From Candidatus Nitrosopumilus sp. (lineage in GTDB: Archaea; Thermoproteota; Nitrososphaeria; Nitrososphaerales; Nitrosopumilaceae): a stretch of DNA of 57,312 nt. The stretch covers positions 1 to 57,312 of the forward strand of contig JAOTTS010000014.1 of NCBI GenBank assembly GCA_029864335.1. Direction: 5' to 3'. Of this stretch, positions 43,448 to 53,954 are shown one piece after another. The notes under the pieces are model-generated. The model worked only from the letters and a program-made list of their open reading frames with translations. It searched no databases and was not told where the DNA came from. Positions within the stretch are counted from its first letter, which is position 1. Every line of letters starts with the position of its first letter. The position numbers and the translations under genes are program-made.

Positions 43448-44133
43448 TTGTATGCGGCAACCATTATTGCCCCGCCCATAAGATCTTTCTCAAATTCAAC
43501 TCTGGAAAATTTTTCTAGTAATAATCCTTCAAGCTTTTTGTTTGCAGGCCATCTTTTGAATGTCCCATACAATGTTCCAAACTTTAATCCTAATCTTCCT
43601 CCTGCAATAAACGCAAGAATTGGTAGAACACATCGAAGATAAAATGAAACTCCTGCTCTGATGAATGCTTCGTCTGGTTTTCCTAAATCTACAATTACAA
43701 ACCTCCCATCTTTTTTTAACACTCTGTGAATTTCAGAAATTGCAATTCTCAAATTAATTGCATCTCTTAATGAATATCCACACAAAACCGCATCAAATTC
43801 TTCATCTCTAAATGGGATGTGCTCAAAAACTCCATTTGCCATATCAGGCGATTTATCAAAATGACTACCTGTGTTTTTTAGCATAGGGACAAGAGGATCA
43901 TAAAGTGTAATTGAAATTTTTCCATCAGTTAATTTCAAAGCAGTCTTTGACATGTTGCCAAAACCAGAACCTGCATCAAGAATCTTATTTCCCGGAAACA
44001 CTCTGCCTGTTATTCCTCGATTTCTATGTTTATCATCTTTTCCCAACGAGATGATGGAATTTACTTTGTCATAAACTGGAATAATTTCTCGAAGTACTTC
44101 CATTACTTCACCCCAATAACTTCCTAAACCCAT
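43444..44133 (-). CDS. UbiE/MenG-like methyltransferase
   Basis: 229 aa. IPVYDKVNSIISLGKDDKHR resembles the UbiE N-terminal signature; SAM motif ILDAGSGFGNMSKTAL (about 50-65), YDPLVPML, DAVLCGYSLRDAINL and RVLKKDGRFVIVDLGKP follow. UbiE-type enzymes methylate menaquinone or ubiquinone precursors; thaumarchaea carry menaquinones, so that role is possible. Co-transcribed with the MFS gene (four-base overlap). Confidence 0.85.
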   Translation of the reverse strand: MGLGSYWGEVMEVLREIIPVYDKVNSIISLGKDDKHRNRGITGRVFPGNKILDAGSGFGNMSKTALKLTDGKISITLYDPLVPMLKNTGSHFDKSPDMANGVFEHIPFRDEEFDAVLCGYSLRDAINLRIAISEIHRVLKKDGRFVIVDLGKPDEAFIRAGVSFYLRCVLPILAFIAGGRLGLKFGTLYGTFKRWPANKKLEGLLLEKFSRVEFEKDLMGGAIMVAAYK

Positions 44134-44182
44134 ATCTATCGTCTCAGTATGCTAGGTTGAATAGTTTTCAAATCTAAAACTT

Positions 44183-44905
44183 CTATTGAGTATCAAACTT
44201 TGATGCGTTTTTAGAATAATTTTCCAAGTCTGATTCAGAAATTTTCTCAAAAACTTTTGATTCTGATGTTATCTTTGCCATCTTTACATTATTTGCTCCA
44301 CTTTTTTGGTCTGACTTTAGATTAATTGCTGCAATAGCTAATGATGCTGCATCCTCCAAACTCATGTCTTCTTTGTAGAATTTTTCCAAAAACTCATTGA
44401 CATCTTCTGCACCCGCACCAATTGCAACTGCTGAATATTGTAAATAAGTTCCACTTGGATCTGTGACATAGATTGATTCCCCTTTCTGATCAATTCCTGC
44501 GATGATCATAGAGACTCCATTTGGACGTACTCCACCGTATTGTGTAAATTGATGTGCTTGATCAGCTAAATGTTTGGCAACCGTTGCAACTTCAACTGAT
44601 TCGTCATAAGTCATTCTGTTTCCCTGTGAAAAGAATCTTGCACTATCTACTTGAACACGTGCATCTGGGATGTATCCAGCTGCTGCAACTCCAATATGAT
44701 AATCTACCTGAAAAATTTTCTGCGTAATATTTTTAGTTTGTAATGGACGTGGTTTTTCTTCTACTGCTAAGATGACTCCTTCTTTACTAAGAATACCAAT
44801 TGCTATAGTGCCTCTTTTTACGGTCTCAATTGCATATTCAACTTGGTAAATTCTACCATCTGGAGAATACATGGTTGGAGTCATATCGTAACCACGTGAT
44901 GCCAT
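44183..44905 (-). CDS. psmA: proteasome subunit alpha
   Basis: 240 aa from the second Met (MASRGYDMTPTMYSPDGRIY), since the upstream Met adds only one residue. The N-terminal gate segment and YSPDGRIYQVEYAIETVKRG are the alpha-subunit signature. GYDxT-like gate and RPNGVSMIIAG are intact. Alpha rings form the gate of the 20S core and bind the ATPase. Complete. Confidence 0.96.
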   Translation of the reverse strand: MASRGYDMTPTMYSPDGRIYQVEYAIETVKRGTIAIGILSKEGVILAVEEKPRPLQTKNITQKIFQVDYHIGVAAAGYIPDARVQVDSARFFSQGNRMTYDESVEVATVAKHLADQAHQFTQYGGVRPNGVSMIIAGIDQKGESIYVTDPSGTYLQYSAVAIGAGAEDVNEFLEKFYKEDMSLEDAASLAIAAINLKSDQKSGANNVKMAKITSESKVFEKISESDLENYSKNASKFDTQ

Positions 44906-45014
44906 CATGTTATCACGAGTTCATCCTCAGTCAATTTAAGGGTAATTGTATTGCCTGAATGTGGAAAAGATCTGGAAATAGGGTTTTAAGCAAAATTTTC
45001 TATATTCTTAGTAG

Positions 45015-45398
45015 ATGACAAATCAACTCCTAGAATTCAAAGAAATTATTAGATCAAGACAAGTTTCTCAACAAAGAAAAACTGACAAGCAGACCCGAAA
45101 ATTACTACTTTACTTATTTACAAGCACCAGGGGAGGATTCACCCGATTACGGATAATCATACATCTACTTGACAAGCCATGCAATATACACCAATTAGCA
45201 CAAACACTTGATCTTGATTACAAGGCAGTTCAACATCATATGAAGGTGCTTGAGAAAAATAATATGGTTTCAAAAATTGGTGAAAAATACGGTGCGATTT
45301 TTCATCTCTCAAACTTCCTTGAACTGAATATTCGTACTTTAGAGGAAGCAATAGACAAGCTAGATAGAAAAATGAATCAGAAAAAAGTTTACATGTAA
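45015..45398 (+). CDS. winged-helix transcriptional regulator
   Basis: 127 aa. A basic N-terminal arm (RSRQVSQQRKTDKQTRKLLL), then an ArsR/MarR-like winged helix: TRLRIIIHLLDKPCNIHQLA, DYKAVQHHMKVLEKNNMV (recognition helix) and IGEKYGAIFHLSNF (wing). Short C-terminal helix for dimerisation. TATA-like TTTTAAGC about 30 nt upstream. Located between psmA and glutamate dehydrogenase; target unknown. Confidence 0.8.
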   Translation: MTNQLLEFKEIIRSRQVSQQRKTDKQTRKLLLYLFTSTRGGFTRLRIIIHLLDKPCNIHQLAQTLDLDYKAVQHHMKVLEKNNMVSKIGEKYGAIFHLSNFLELNIRTLEEAIDKLDRKMNQKKVYM

Positions 45399-45433
45399 TT
45401 TTATCATTTAGCGATCTGAAATTTCGAATGAAA

Positions 45434-45446
45434 CTTAATATAATAT
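45434..45446 (+). promoter_or_regulatory. TATA box of glutamate dehydrogenase gene
   Basis: CTTAATATAATAT centred about 27 nt before the TTG start at 45468; supports a leaderless TTG start. Confidence 0.5.
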
Positions 45447-45467
45447 GATTAATTTGTAAAAATCATC

Positions 45468-46742
45468 TTGATCAAGAATGATCCTTTTGTAAACGCAACA
45501 AAGCAAGTTAATGATGCTTGTGATCTTCTTGAAATTAAAGATCAAGGATTGCGTGAATATCTCGCAATGCCAAATAGAGTTTTGAGAGTAAAAATTCCAG
45601 TAAAGATGGATAATGGAAAAATTAGAATTTTCACAGGTTTTAGAAGTCAACACAATAATGACAGAGGTCCATACAAAGGAGGTATCCGTTACTTTAACCC
45701 AGAAGGTGGGGTTGATTACATGGAACGTGAAGTTATGGCACTTTCATCATGGATGACTTGGAAATGTGCTATTGTTGATATTCCGTTAGGTGGAGGAAAA
45801 GGCGGTGTCTATGTTAATCCTAAAACTGAAAAAATTAGTGAAGATGAACTAGAACGCCTAACACGAGGATTTGCATTTAAAATATTTGAAGTAATTGGAC
45901 CTGGAAAAGATATTCCAGCTCCTGATGTTTACACAACTGGAAAAGAAATGACCCAAATCATGGACACTTATAGTAAACTAGCTGGTAACATATATTCTCC
46001 AGGAGTCATTACTGGAAAACCAATCTCTATGGGTGGTTCACTTGCAAGAAATGTTGCCACTGGTTTAGGTGCAGCATACACAGTAAGAGAAGCTGCAAAA
46101 GCAATTAAACTAAATCTAAAAGGCGCAAAAGTTGTTTTGCAGGGATTTGGAAATGCATCAACATTTGCTGGTGAATATCTTGAAAAAATGGGTGCAAAAA
46201 TAATTGGTGTTAGTGATTCTAAAGGATCCATCTCAATTCCAAATAGTGCAAAAGTTAGTAAAATCATAGAGTATAAACAAAAACATGGCTCTGTTGTTGG
46301 ATTTCCAGGAAGCAAAAAAATCACAACTGAAGAATTACTTACTACAAAATGTGAAATTCTAGTTCCAGGCGCACTTGAAAATCAAATCAATGCAAAGATT
46401 GCAAGGAATCTCAACTGTAAAATTATTGCAGAAGCTGCAAATGGTCCAACATTACCTGAAGCAGATCCAATTATCTATGAGAAGAAAATTTTAGTAATTC
46501 CAGATATTTTGGCAAATTCTGGTGGTGTATGTATCTCATATCTTGAATGGGTTCAAAATAACATGGGATACTATTGGACCTTTGATGAAGTTGCAAATAA
46601 GATGGAAAAAAATATCACTAAAGGATTCAAAGATGCATATGAAATGTCAAAGAAACACAAAGTTGACATGAGAAAGGCTACTATGGCTTTGGCTGTTCAA
46701 AGAGTAGTTGATGCATTTAACGAAAGAGGAATCTGGCCTTAA
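45468..46742 (+). CDS. gdhA: glutamate dehydrogenase
   Basis: 424 aa Glu/Leu/Phe/Val dehydrogenase family. It interconverts glutamate and 2-oxoglutarate plus ammonium and is a main ammonium-assimilation route. GPYKGGIRYF, catalytic Lys in WKCAIVDIPLGGGKGG, PAPDVYTTGKEM, GKPISMGGSLARNVATGLG, nucleotide loop LQGFGNASTFAGEYL, and the closing WVQNNMGYYWT. TTG start at leaderless distance from TATA. Confidence 0.95.
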   Translation: MIKNDPFVNATKQVNDACDLLEIKDQGLREYLAMPNRVLRVKIPVKMDNGKIRIFTGFRSQHNNDRGPYKGGIRYFNPEGGVDYMEREVMALSSWMTWKCAIVDIPLGGGKGGVYVNPKTEKISEDELERLTRGFAFKIFEVIGPGKDIPAPDVYTTGKEMTQIMDTYSKLAGNIYSPGVITGKPISMGGSLARNVATGLGAAYTVREAAKAIKLNLKGAKVVLQGFGNASTFAGEYLEKMGAKIIGVSDSKGSISIPNSAKVSKIIEYKQKHGSVVGFPGSKKITTEELLTTKCEILVPGALENQINAKIARNLNCKIIAEAANGPTLPEADPIIYEKKILVIPDILANSGGVCISYLEWVQNNMGYYWTFDEVANKMEKNITKGFKDAYEMSKKHKVDMRKATMALAVQRVVDAFNERGIWP

Positions 46743-46744
46743 TC

Positions 46745-47122
46745 TTAAACTAGAAAAGATTCATAACAAACCAGTTGTTCAATAAACATAATTTTTCCTT
46801 TTGTAATTAATCTGAGTTTTCTTTTGTAAGAAAGATCAACATTTGTTCTTCTTTGTAATAATTGAATTGTTTTACCAGTTAGATATCTTCCTTTTTTATC
46901 TCTGTCAAAAAGTATTATGATGTTTTCAAACTTTGCAGCATAATCTGTAAAGTCTATCATCCCTTTAAACTTGTGAAATTCTAAAACTTTTCCAGAATAA
47001 CCCAATTTTCTTAATGCATTACCATCTCTTTTTCCTTCAACAACAACTACACTTTCTGTCTTTGAGTTTAATTGAAAAACAAAATTCTTTAACTCTACAA
47101 TTTCTTGTTCAGAAACTAACAT
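46745..47122 (-). CDS. Toprim-domain protein
   Basis: 125 aa. SVVVVEGKRDGNALRKLGYS carries the Toprim Glu, and IIILFDRDKKGRYLTGKTIQ the DxD-type acidic motif (here DRDKKG). The domain coordinates Mg2+ in primases, topoisomerases and RNases such as M5. As a single-domain archaeal protein it resembles the UPF0292 group; partner and substrate are unknown. Two bases from the convergent gdhA stop. Confidence 0.85.
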   Translation of the reverse strand: MLVSEQEIVELKNFVFQLNSKTESVVVVEGKRDGNALRKLGYSGKVLEFHKFKGMIDFTDYAAKFENIIILFDRDKKGRYLTGKTIQLLQRRTNVDLSYKRKLRLITKGKIMFIEQLVCYESFLV

Positions 47123-47171
47123 AATATCTAACTTGTTTTAACATATTAAGCACTTTTGTAAATAGAAAACA

Positions 47172-47855
47172 ATGTCTGATGTTTTACTAATAAAAAATTC
47201 TAGAATTGAGGATTCAGGATATCTAGGTGAACTTCTCAAAGAAGATGGATTTAATATTACATCCATTAATGCAAAACACGAAGAACTTCCTGAGAAAAAA
47301 TTTTCACTAGCTGTAATTTTAGGTGCCCGTGAAAGCGCAAATGATTATTTACCCTATCTAAAGGCAGAACAAAAACTTATCAAAAATTATGTGGCAGAAA
47401 ATATTCCTGTTTTAGGAATATGCTTGGGTTCTCAACTAATTGCAAAAACTTTTGGTGCTAAAGTATATCCAGGACCTATAAAAGAAATTGGATTTTACAA
47501 TGACTTGAAAATTTTAGATGACTCTTCATTTTTTTCTGGTTTCAAAAATCCATTCACTGTATTTCATTGGCATGATGATACCTTTGATTTGCCTAAAGAT
47601 GCTATTAGATTAGCCTCATCTGAGCATTATCTTAATCAGGCATTTCAGTACAAAAGTGCAATCGGATTACAATTTCATTTGGAGGTAAATGAGGAGATGG
47701 TTAACTTGTGGCTAGATAATACGGAGCAAAAATTACAAAAAATCTCATATATTGATCCAAAAAAAATTCGCTCAGATATTGTTGAAAATATTTCAACTGT
47801 AAAATCAAATATGAACAATTTTTACAACAATTTCAAAACATCATTCAACCTTTGA
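47172..47855 (+). CDS. class I glutamine amidotransferase-like protein
   Basis: 227 aa. Nucleophile elbow GICLGSQLIAKTFGAKV with Cys, and the catalytic His-x-Glu as QFHLEVNEEM; an oxyanion loop is ILGARESANDY. Similar to stand-alone GMP-synthase-like GATases that release ammonia or cleave gamma-glutamyl bonds. There is no synthase partner beside it. Divergent from the Toprim gene. Confidence 0.9.
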   Translation: MSDVLLIKNSRIEDSGYLGELLKEDGFNITSINAKHEELPEKKFSLAVILGARESANDYLPYLKAEQKLIKNYVAENIPVLGICLGSQLIAKTFGAKVYPGPIKEIGFYNDLKILDDSSFFSGFKNPFTVFHWHDDTFDLPKDAIRLASSEHYLNQAFQYKSAIGLQFHLEVNEEMVNLWLDNTEQKLQKISYIDPKKIRSDIVENISTVKSNMNNFYNNFKTSFNL

Positions 47856-47897
47856 CCAAAGTTTAATATACTTAGATTTGATTTCATCGATTGAAAG

Positions 47898-50018
47898 ATG
47901 TCTGAAGTGAAGAAAATTTTTGAGGAAACCATTCAAACCGATCATAAAGTTATCACTGAAGAACTATCGAAATCAATTCTCAAAACTTATGGCGTTACAG
48001 TTCCACCTTATGCATTAGCAACATCTGCTGAAGATGCAGCAAAACAAGCAAAGAAGATTGGCTTTCCACTTGTAATGAAAGTTGTATCACCACAAATTTT
48101 ACACAAGACAGATGTTGGTGGAGTTAAAGTTGGATTAGATAATGTAGCCGATGTCAAAAAAACATTCAATGACATGTATGGTCGTTTATCTAAGAAAAAA
48201 GGAGTTGATGTAAAAGGAATTCTTTTGGAGAAGATGGTTCCAAAAGGAGGAGTCGAACTAATAGTTGGTATACAAAATGATCCCCAATTTGGCCCAATGC
48301 TTATGGCTGGATTAGGAGGAATAATGACTGAAGTTTTCAAAGATGTTGCATTTAGAATGCTTCCAATTACCACATCTGATGCAAAATCAATGCTAAATGA
48401 ACTAAAAGGCTCAAAACTCCTCAAAGGATTCCGTGGGAGTACTCCAATTGACATAAACATGGTTGCAAAAGCACTTGTACAAATTGGAAAGATGGGAATT
48501 GATAATGCAGATTATATTAACAGTATTGACTTTAATCCCGTAATCGTATATCCTAAATCCTACTTTGTAGTAGATGCAAAAATCATTCTGAATAATGAAT
48601 TAAAAAAGAATTCGATCTCTAAGGCAAAACCAAACATTACATCAATGGAGTCATTCTTTACTCCAAAGTCTGTTGCACTAGTTGGTGCATCTGCAACACC
48701 AGGAAAGATTGGTAATTCTGTATTAGATGCGCTTGGAAAACAAGATTACAAAGGTAAAGTGTATCCGATTAATCCTAAACAAGAGTCAATTCTTGGAATC
48801 AAATGTTATCCATCATTAGATGCAATAACAGAAAAAGTTGATCTGGTTGTTGTTTGTGTTGATCTTGCAGCATGTGGACCAATTATGAAGACTTGTGCAA
48901 AGAAAGGAATTCATAATGTTGTAATAGTTTCTGGTGGAGGTAAAGAGCTTGGTGGTGACAGGGCTGCAATGGAAGCTGAAATAAGAGAATTATCTCTAAA
49001 ACACAAAATCCGTGTAGTTGGTCCTAATTGTATTGGAATGTTTAATGCAGCAAATAGACTTGATTGCGCATTCCAAGGACAAGAAAGAATGGTACGTTCA
49101 AAATTAGGAGACGTTGCATTTTTCTCACAAAGTGGAACCATGGGAATTAGTATGTTAGAAAGTGCTGATGTGTTTGGGTTATCCAAGATGATCAGTTTTG
49201 GTAATCGTTCTGATGTTGATGAAGCAGATATGATATGGTATGCTGCAAATGATCCTCAAACTAAAGTAATTGGATTATACGTTGAAGGATTTGGTGATGG
49301 TAGAAAATTCATCAATACTGCCAAACGTGTAATGAAAGAGAAGAAGAAACCAATCGTAATTTGGAAGAGTGGAAGAACTGCTGCAGGTGCAAAACAAGCT
49401 GCATCACATACAGGTTCTCTTGGTGGTTCAAATGCAATGATTATGGGTGCATTCAAACAAGCAGGAATTATTTCAGTTGACAGTTATCAAGAACTAGTTG
49501 GAGTCTTAAAGGCACTATCCTGGCAACCCCCTGCAAAGGGCAGTCGTGTTGCTATGACTAGTAATGGTGCTGGTCCAATGATTGGTGGAATTGATCAATT
49601 AGAAAGATTAGGTCTTACAATAGGAAAGTTGTCACCAAAACTTCTCAAAAAAATAAAGGATCGTTTCCCACCAACTGTTCCTATTCATAATGGTAATCCG
49701 GCAGATGTAGGTGGTGGTGCAACTGCAGATGACTATAGATTTGTCATTGAACAATTCTTAGAAGAAAATAATATTGATATTGCTATGCCATGGTTTGTCT
49801 TCCAAGATGATCCACTTGAAGAAACAATTGTCGGTTATCTAGATGATCTCTCAAAGAAAAAGAAGAAACCAATTCTTGCTGGCGGTAATGGTGGTCCATA
49901 TACTGAAAAAATGATTAAATTGATTGAGAAACACAATGTTCCAGTTTACCAAGACCTTAGAACTTGGGTTGCAGCCGCATCTGCATTATCTCAATGGGGC
50001 AAAGTACGCGGAAAATAG
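47898..50018 (+). CDS. ADP-forming acyl-CoA synthetase, probable 3-hydroxypropionyl-CoA synthetase
   Basis: 706 aa, NDP-forming acyl-CoA synthetase with fused subunits. ATP-grasp domain first (about 15-230: [36 protein letters not shown]), then CoA-binding Rossmann domain (about 250-350: [19 protein letters not shown]) and ligase domains with catalytic His in [10 protein letters not shown] (about 502). In Nitrosopumilus maritimus two such enzymes serve the HP/HB cycle; the one next to a crotonase gene is the 3-hydroxypropionyl-CoA synthetase, and that neighbour is present here. Making ADP rather than AMP lowers the cost of the cycle. TATA TTTAATATA about 30 nt upstream. Confidence 0.88.
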   Translation: MSEVKKIFEETIQTDHKVITEELSKSILKTYGVTVPPYALATSAEDAAKQAKKIGFPLVMKVVSPQILHKTDVGGVKVGLDNVADVKKTFNDMYGRLSKKKGVDVKGILLEKMVPKGGVELIVGIQNDPQFGPMLMAGLGGIMTEVFKDVAFRMLPITTSDAKSMLNELKGSKLLKGFRGSTPIDINMVAKALVQIGKMGIDNADYINSIDFNPVIVYPKSYFVVDAKIILNNELKKNSISKAKPNITSMESFFTPKSVALVGASATPGKIGNSVLDALGKQDYKGKVYPINPKQESILGIKCYPSLDAITEKVDLVVVCVDLAACGPIMKTCAKKGIHNVVIVSGGGKELGGDRAAMEAEIRELSLKHKIRVVGPNCIGMFNAANRLDCAFQGQERMVRSKLGDVAFFSQSGTMGISMLESADVFGLSKMISFGNRSDVDEADMIWYAANDPQTKVIGLYVEGFGDGRKFINTAKRVMKEKKKPIVIWKSGRTAAGAKQAASHTGSLGGSNAMIMGAFKQAGIISVDSYQELVGVLKALSWQPPAKGSRVAMTSNGAGPMIGGIDQLERLGLTIGKLSPKLLKKIKDRFPPTVPIHNGNPADVGGGATADDYRFVIEQFLEENNIDIAMPWFVFQDDPLEETIVGYLDDLSKKKKKPILAGGNGGPYTEKMIKLIEKHNVPVYQDLRTWVAAASALSQWGKVRGK

Positions 50019-50029
50019 AGAACATTTAA

Positions 50030-50815
<786 letters not shown>

Positions 50816-50849
50816 TTATTTCCAACTTCCTTCTTATTTTATTCCACTC

Positions 50850-50880
50850 AAAAAATAGAGTTATAGTTTTTTCAACTCTA
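50850..50880 (-). terminator. hairpin plus T-run after the cupredoxin gene
   Basis: On the minus strand TAGAGTT, an 11-nt loop, AACTCTA, then six T. The stem is 7 bp and perfect and overlaps the cupredoxin stop codon. It looks like an intrinsic terminator, and lies between convergent genes. Confidence 0.5.
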
Positions 50881-51237
50881 CTTTACAGTAACTGAACCAA
50901 CTCTCCATGGATGAAATGAACAATAGTAATTGTATACTCCAGGTTCTTCAAATGTGAATTCGAATTTATCACCTGTGTTTAGTGGAGGACTGTTAAACCA
51001 GTCAATTACATTCCCAGATACATCTAGACTTTGAATGTTATGTGGAACAGAGTCATCATTAACCCATGAAACTGTTGTTCCTGAACTGATTTCTAGATTC
51101 AGTGGCAAGTAAAATCCTTCATTTTGGTAATTTCTGATTATATTGTAATTTTTATTCCGTTTTGTTTCAACAATACACTGTCTTGCAATGCAATCATATT
51201 TGTTATATTCAATTTCTACTTTTTTTAGTGTATGCAA
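50878..51237 (-). CDS. plastocyanin-like cupredoxin without signal peptide
   Basis: 119 aa. Copper ligands His in DDSVPHNIQS, Cys and His in YYCSFHPWRVG are present. The position usually held by Met after HPW is Arg here, so the axial ligand is changed. Relatives in these archaea are exported, but this frame has a stop two codons before its TTG and begins KKVEIEYNKYDCIARQC, with no hydrophobic leader. It could be cytoplasmic or truncated. The start overlaps the divergent regulator start by six bases. Confidence 0.75.
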   Translation of the reverse strand: MHTLKKVEIEYNKYDCIARQCIVETKRNKNYNIIRNYQNEGFYLPLNLEISSGTTVSWVNDDSVPHNIQSLDVSGNVIDWFNSPPLNTGDKFEFTFEEPGVYNYYCSFHPWRVGSVTVK

Positions 51238-51573
51238 GAATTAATTCAATCTCAAAAAATAGTAGATGATGAAAGAAAGCAGGTCATTTTAGAAATACTT
51301 GCTGATAAATACTGTAAACAAATTCTACATAATACTTTAGAAAAACCGAAATCTGCCATGGAAATTTCTAATGAAAAACAGATTCCAATCAGTACTGTGT
51401 ATAGAAGACTACAAACTCTATATGATGCAAAATTACTGGCAATTTCTGGTTCAATAAATCAGGATGGGAAAAAATATTTTCTATACAAAAGTAAGGTAAA
51501 ATCCATTTCTCTAAAGTGTGATTTGGAAGTTACAGTAGTTGAACTAATTCCAAACATATCCCGTGCGAATTAA
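51232..51573 (+). CDS. winged-helix regulator divergent from cupredoxin
   Basis: 113 aa ArsR-like winged helix: VILEILADKYCKQILHNTLE, SAMEISNEKQIPISTVYRRL (HTH), QTLYDAKLLAI and a wing DGKKYFLYKSK. Two Cys (KYCKQ and KCDLE) could sense metal but do not form the ArsR CxC site. The start codon overlaps the start of the cupredoxin gene, so the two promoters must lie inside each other's coding sequence. Regulation of the neighbour is likely but inferred. Confidence 0.75.
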   Translation: MQELIQSQKIVDDERKQVILEILADKYCKQILHNTLEKPKSAMEISNEKQIPISTVYRRLQTLYDAKLLAISGSINQDGKKYFLYKSKVKSISLKCDLEVTVVELIPNISRAN

Positions 51574-51603
51574 TTTTCTAGAATTTTTGTTGAGGCAAAA
51601 ATT

Positions 51604-52205
51604 TTGGAAAAAAATTAACATCAAAACGACAAACTCACACAGCAAAAAAGGAATTTACAAGAAGCATCACATATAGACTCCCAGAAAAACTTGTAACTGA
51701 ATTAGAAACAGAGTCAACACAGAAAGGAATCTCTCAAAATGTCTTGGTCAGACAAATTCTTGAAAAATATATTCAATGGTATAGATTCTCCAGTAAAATT
51801 GGAATGATTCCAGTTCCGAAAGATATCTTAGAATCTTTAGGAGCAGAGTTAGATGAAAAAGATATTGATGAAATAATTACTTTGATGTTTCCTGTGATTA
51901 AAGACACTGTCCTGTTTATCAAAGGAGGATATGATTTGAAAAGATGTATCGAAACACTTGAAGATTACATGCGAGCATCTGGAATGAATTCTGATCATAG
52001 AGTTGAGGGTGACATGCACATATTTTTAATTCAACATGAGTTGGGAATAAAATGGTCTGTATTCACAGAACAACTATTAACTCATGTTTTTAGAAATTTC
52101 TTGCCTGAGAAAGAATTGCGATTTCAAACCACTGAGACAACGGTGATTTTGTCTATCTCTTTAGGTTCTGGTTTTGATGAACATGATTATCATACAGATC
52201 ATTAG
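51604..52205 (+). CDS. ribbon-helix-helix regulator, start region frameshifted
   Basis: The clean frame runs from TTG 51744 (153 aa), but the same frame upstream reads KEFTRSITYRLPEKLVTELE and QKGISQNVLVRQILEKYIQW, a complete RHH domain with no start codon. TTG 51604 lies about 30 nt after TATA-like TTAATTTT; adding one A to the seven-A run at 51608-51614 would join it as a 200-aa protein. The C-terminal 130 residues (SSKIGMIPVPKDILESLGAE onward) are an unknown alpha/beta domain that may bind a ligand. Probable regulator; one-base deletion is real or an error. Confidence 0.6.
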
Positions 52206-52264
52206 AAAAATATGGAAAAAATCTGATTAATTCCTGAATTACTAGTGTGTTGGGTGGGAAAAGC

Positions 52265-52276
52265 TTATTATAATTT
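52265..52276 (+). promoter_or_regulatory. TATA box of the IscA-type gene
   Basis: TTATTATAATTT about 27 nt before ATG 52298; favours that start over 52289. Confidence 0.45.
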
Positions 52277-52297
52277 GAAGCGGCTTTTTTGTTTATA

Positions 52298-52648
52298 ATG
52301 GCAACTGAGCAAACACAAAAAATGATCACAGTGAGTGCAAAAGCAGCTGAAAAGATCAAAGAATTCATGAAAGAAGAAGCAGAATCACCTGAATATCTTC
52401 GAGTATATGTTCAAGGTGGCGGTTGTTCTGGTCTATCTTATGGAATGGGCTTTGAAAAGGCACCAGAAGAAGATGACATCGTCATGGAAGAAAATGGAGT
52501 AAAACTCCTAGTTGACAGTTACAGTGTTGACCATCTACAAGGTGCAAACGTAGACTATATTGAAAGTCTAATGGGTTCTGGATTTAAAATCAATAATCCA
52601 AACGTTACAAAATCTTGTTCATGTGGTCACTCATTTAGTACTGAATAA
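52298..52648 (+). CDS. HesB/IscA-family iron-sulfur assembly protein
   Basis: 116 aa from ATG 52298 (MATEQTQKMITVSAKAAEKI). The three conserved Cys are present: QGGGCSGLSYGMGFE and SCSCGHSF. A-type carriers pass [4Fe-4S] or [2Fe-2S] clusters to targets; many radical SAM and ferredoxin-type proteins in this window would need them. Single gene. Confidence 0.92.
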   Translation: MATEQTQKMITVSAKAAEKIKEFMKEEAESPEYLRVYVQGGGCSGLSYGMGFEKAPEEDDIVMEENGVKLLVDSYSVDHLQGANVDYIESLMGSGFKINNPNVTKSCSCGHSFSTE

Positions 52649-52788
52649 ACAACTATCATTATTTTTCATTTTTAGATTTTCTTAGCATTTGCTATGCTTA
52701 TTCATTTATTGAAAAATTTCATATCTTGCTACAATTTTTTGCGATACCCTCATATATCGAAGGTAGAAACCAAAATTATGATAATAAA

Positions 52789-52796
52789 GGAGATGA
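52789..52796 (+). promoter_or_regulatory. Shine-Dalgarno site of dnaG
   Basis: GGAGATGA, seven of eight matches to GGAGGTGA, with 7 nt to ATG 52804. Most genes here lack such a site, so dnaG is transcribed with a 5' leader; TATA-like CATATATCG lies further up at about 52751. Confidence 0.6.
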
Positions 52797-52803
52797 ATAA
52801 TTT

Positions 52804-53946
52804 ATGCCTCAATCAGGAATTGTCAAATATCATGTTAAACTTTCCTATGAAGTTGATGGGCTCGTTGAAAGAGCAGATATAATCGGCGCCATCTTTGGCC
52901 AAACAGAAGGACTGTTGGGTCCAGAGATGAATCTGAATGAACTGCAACGAGTTTCTAAAGTAGGACGTATTGAAGTTAATACAAAATCTACTGCAAATAC
53001 TACTGCTGGTGATGCCTTGATCCCAATGAGCACTGATATTGATACATGTGCATTAATTGCTGCAGGGATAGAAAGCATTGACAAAGTAGGACCATTTGAT
53101 TGTAAATTTAGATTAGAAGCAATTGATGATGTACGAGCTGCAAAGAAAGATGATATTGTAAGACGTGCAAAAGAAATCAAGCAAAAATGGGCTACTAAAA
53201 CTGTTAGCGAAGGAGAAACAATGCTAAATGATGTTCATCAGGGTGATGCTGGAAAACTAGCTACTTATGGACCATCAAAATTAACATGTAGTTCTGGTGT
53301 CTTTGATTCTAATTGGGTAATACTAGTAGAAGGAAGAGCAGATGTAATCAATCTCCTAAGAGCAGGATATGATAATGTTTTAGCAATTGAAGGTGCAAAA
53401 ATTGATGAATCCATCAAAGAACTATGTAATAATAAGGACACGATAGTTGCATTCCTTGATGGAGATAGATCAGGCGGATTCATTCTCAAAGAACTCAAAT
53501 CTGTTGTTACTTTAGATTATGAATTACAAGCAGATACTGGTGTTGAAGTTGAAGAACTAACCCCACAAAGAATTGATGAAATTCTAAGACCAATTGCAGA
53601 TGAAATTAAGTCTGGAAAACCAGCTCCTGCTCTCAAAAATGAAGATGATAAACCTCTTGCAGATGTTGCATCAAAGGTTTTTCCAAATCTGAATGAAACC
53701 CTTGAAGTAGTTGCATTAGACAGTGATCAAAATGAAGTTTTCAAAGTTCCAATCAGTGAAGTAGTAAGCAAACTATCATCACAATCTGGAATCAAATATC
53801 TTCTACTAGATGGAATAATTACCCAGAGACTTTTGGAAGGCGCCAAAAATGCAGGTGTTGAATGTGTTGTTGGTCACAGAGTTGCTAAACTTTCCAACTC
53901 TGATGGAATGATACTAAAAACATTCGGTGACTTGGGCGTATCTTAG
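52804..53946 (+). CDS. dnaG: archaeal DnaG-like primase
   Basis: 380 aa. Toprim domain: VILVEGRADVINLLRAGYDN (about 171-190) and AFLDGDRSGGF (about 216). N-terminal part (KYHVKLSYEVDGLVERADII) and GPFDCKFRLEAIDDVRAAKK match the archaeal DnaG group, which lacks the bacterial zinc-binding domain. Archaeal DnaG has primase activity in vitro and associates with the exosome, so an RNA-decay role is likely. Shine-Dalgarno-led start. Confidence 0.94.
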   Translation: MPQSGIVKYHVKLSYEVDGLVERADIIGAIFGQTEGLLGPEMNLNELQRVSKVGRIEVNTKSTANTTAGDALIPMSTDIDTCALIAAGIESIDKVGPFDCKFRLEAIDDVRAAKKDDIVRRAKEIKQKWATKTVSEGETMLNDVHQGDAGKLATYGPSKLTCSSGVFDSNWVILVEGRADVINLLRAGYDNVLAIEGAKIDESIKELCNNKDTIVAFLDGDRSGGFILKELKSVVTLDYELQADTGVEVEELTPQRIDEILRPIADEIKSGKPAPALKNEDDKPLADVASKVFPNLNETLEVVALDSDQNEVFKVPISEVVSKLSSQSGIKYLLLDGIITQRLLEGAKNAGVECVVGHRVAKLSNSDGMILKTFGDLGVS

Positions 53947-53954
53947 GAAACTAG

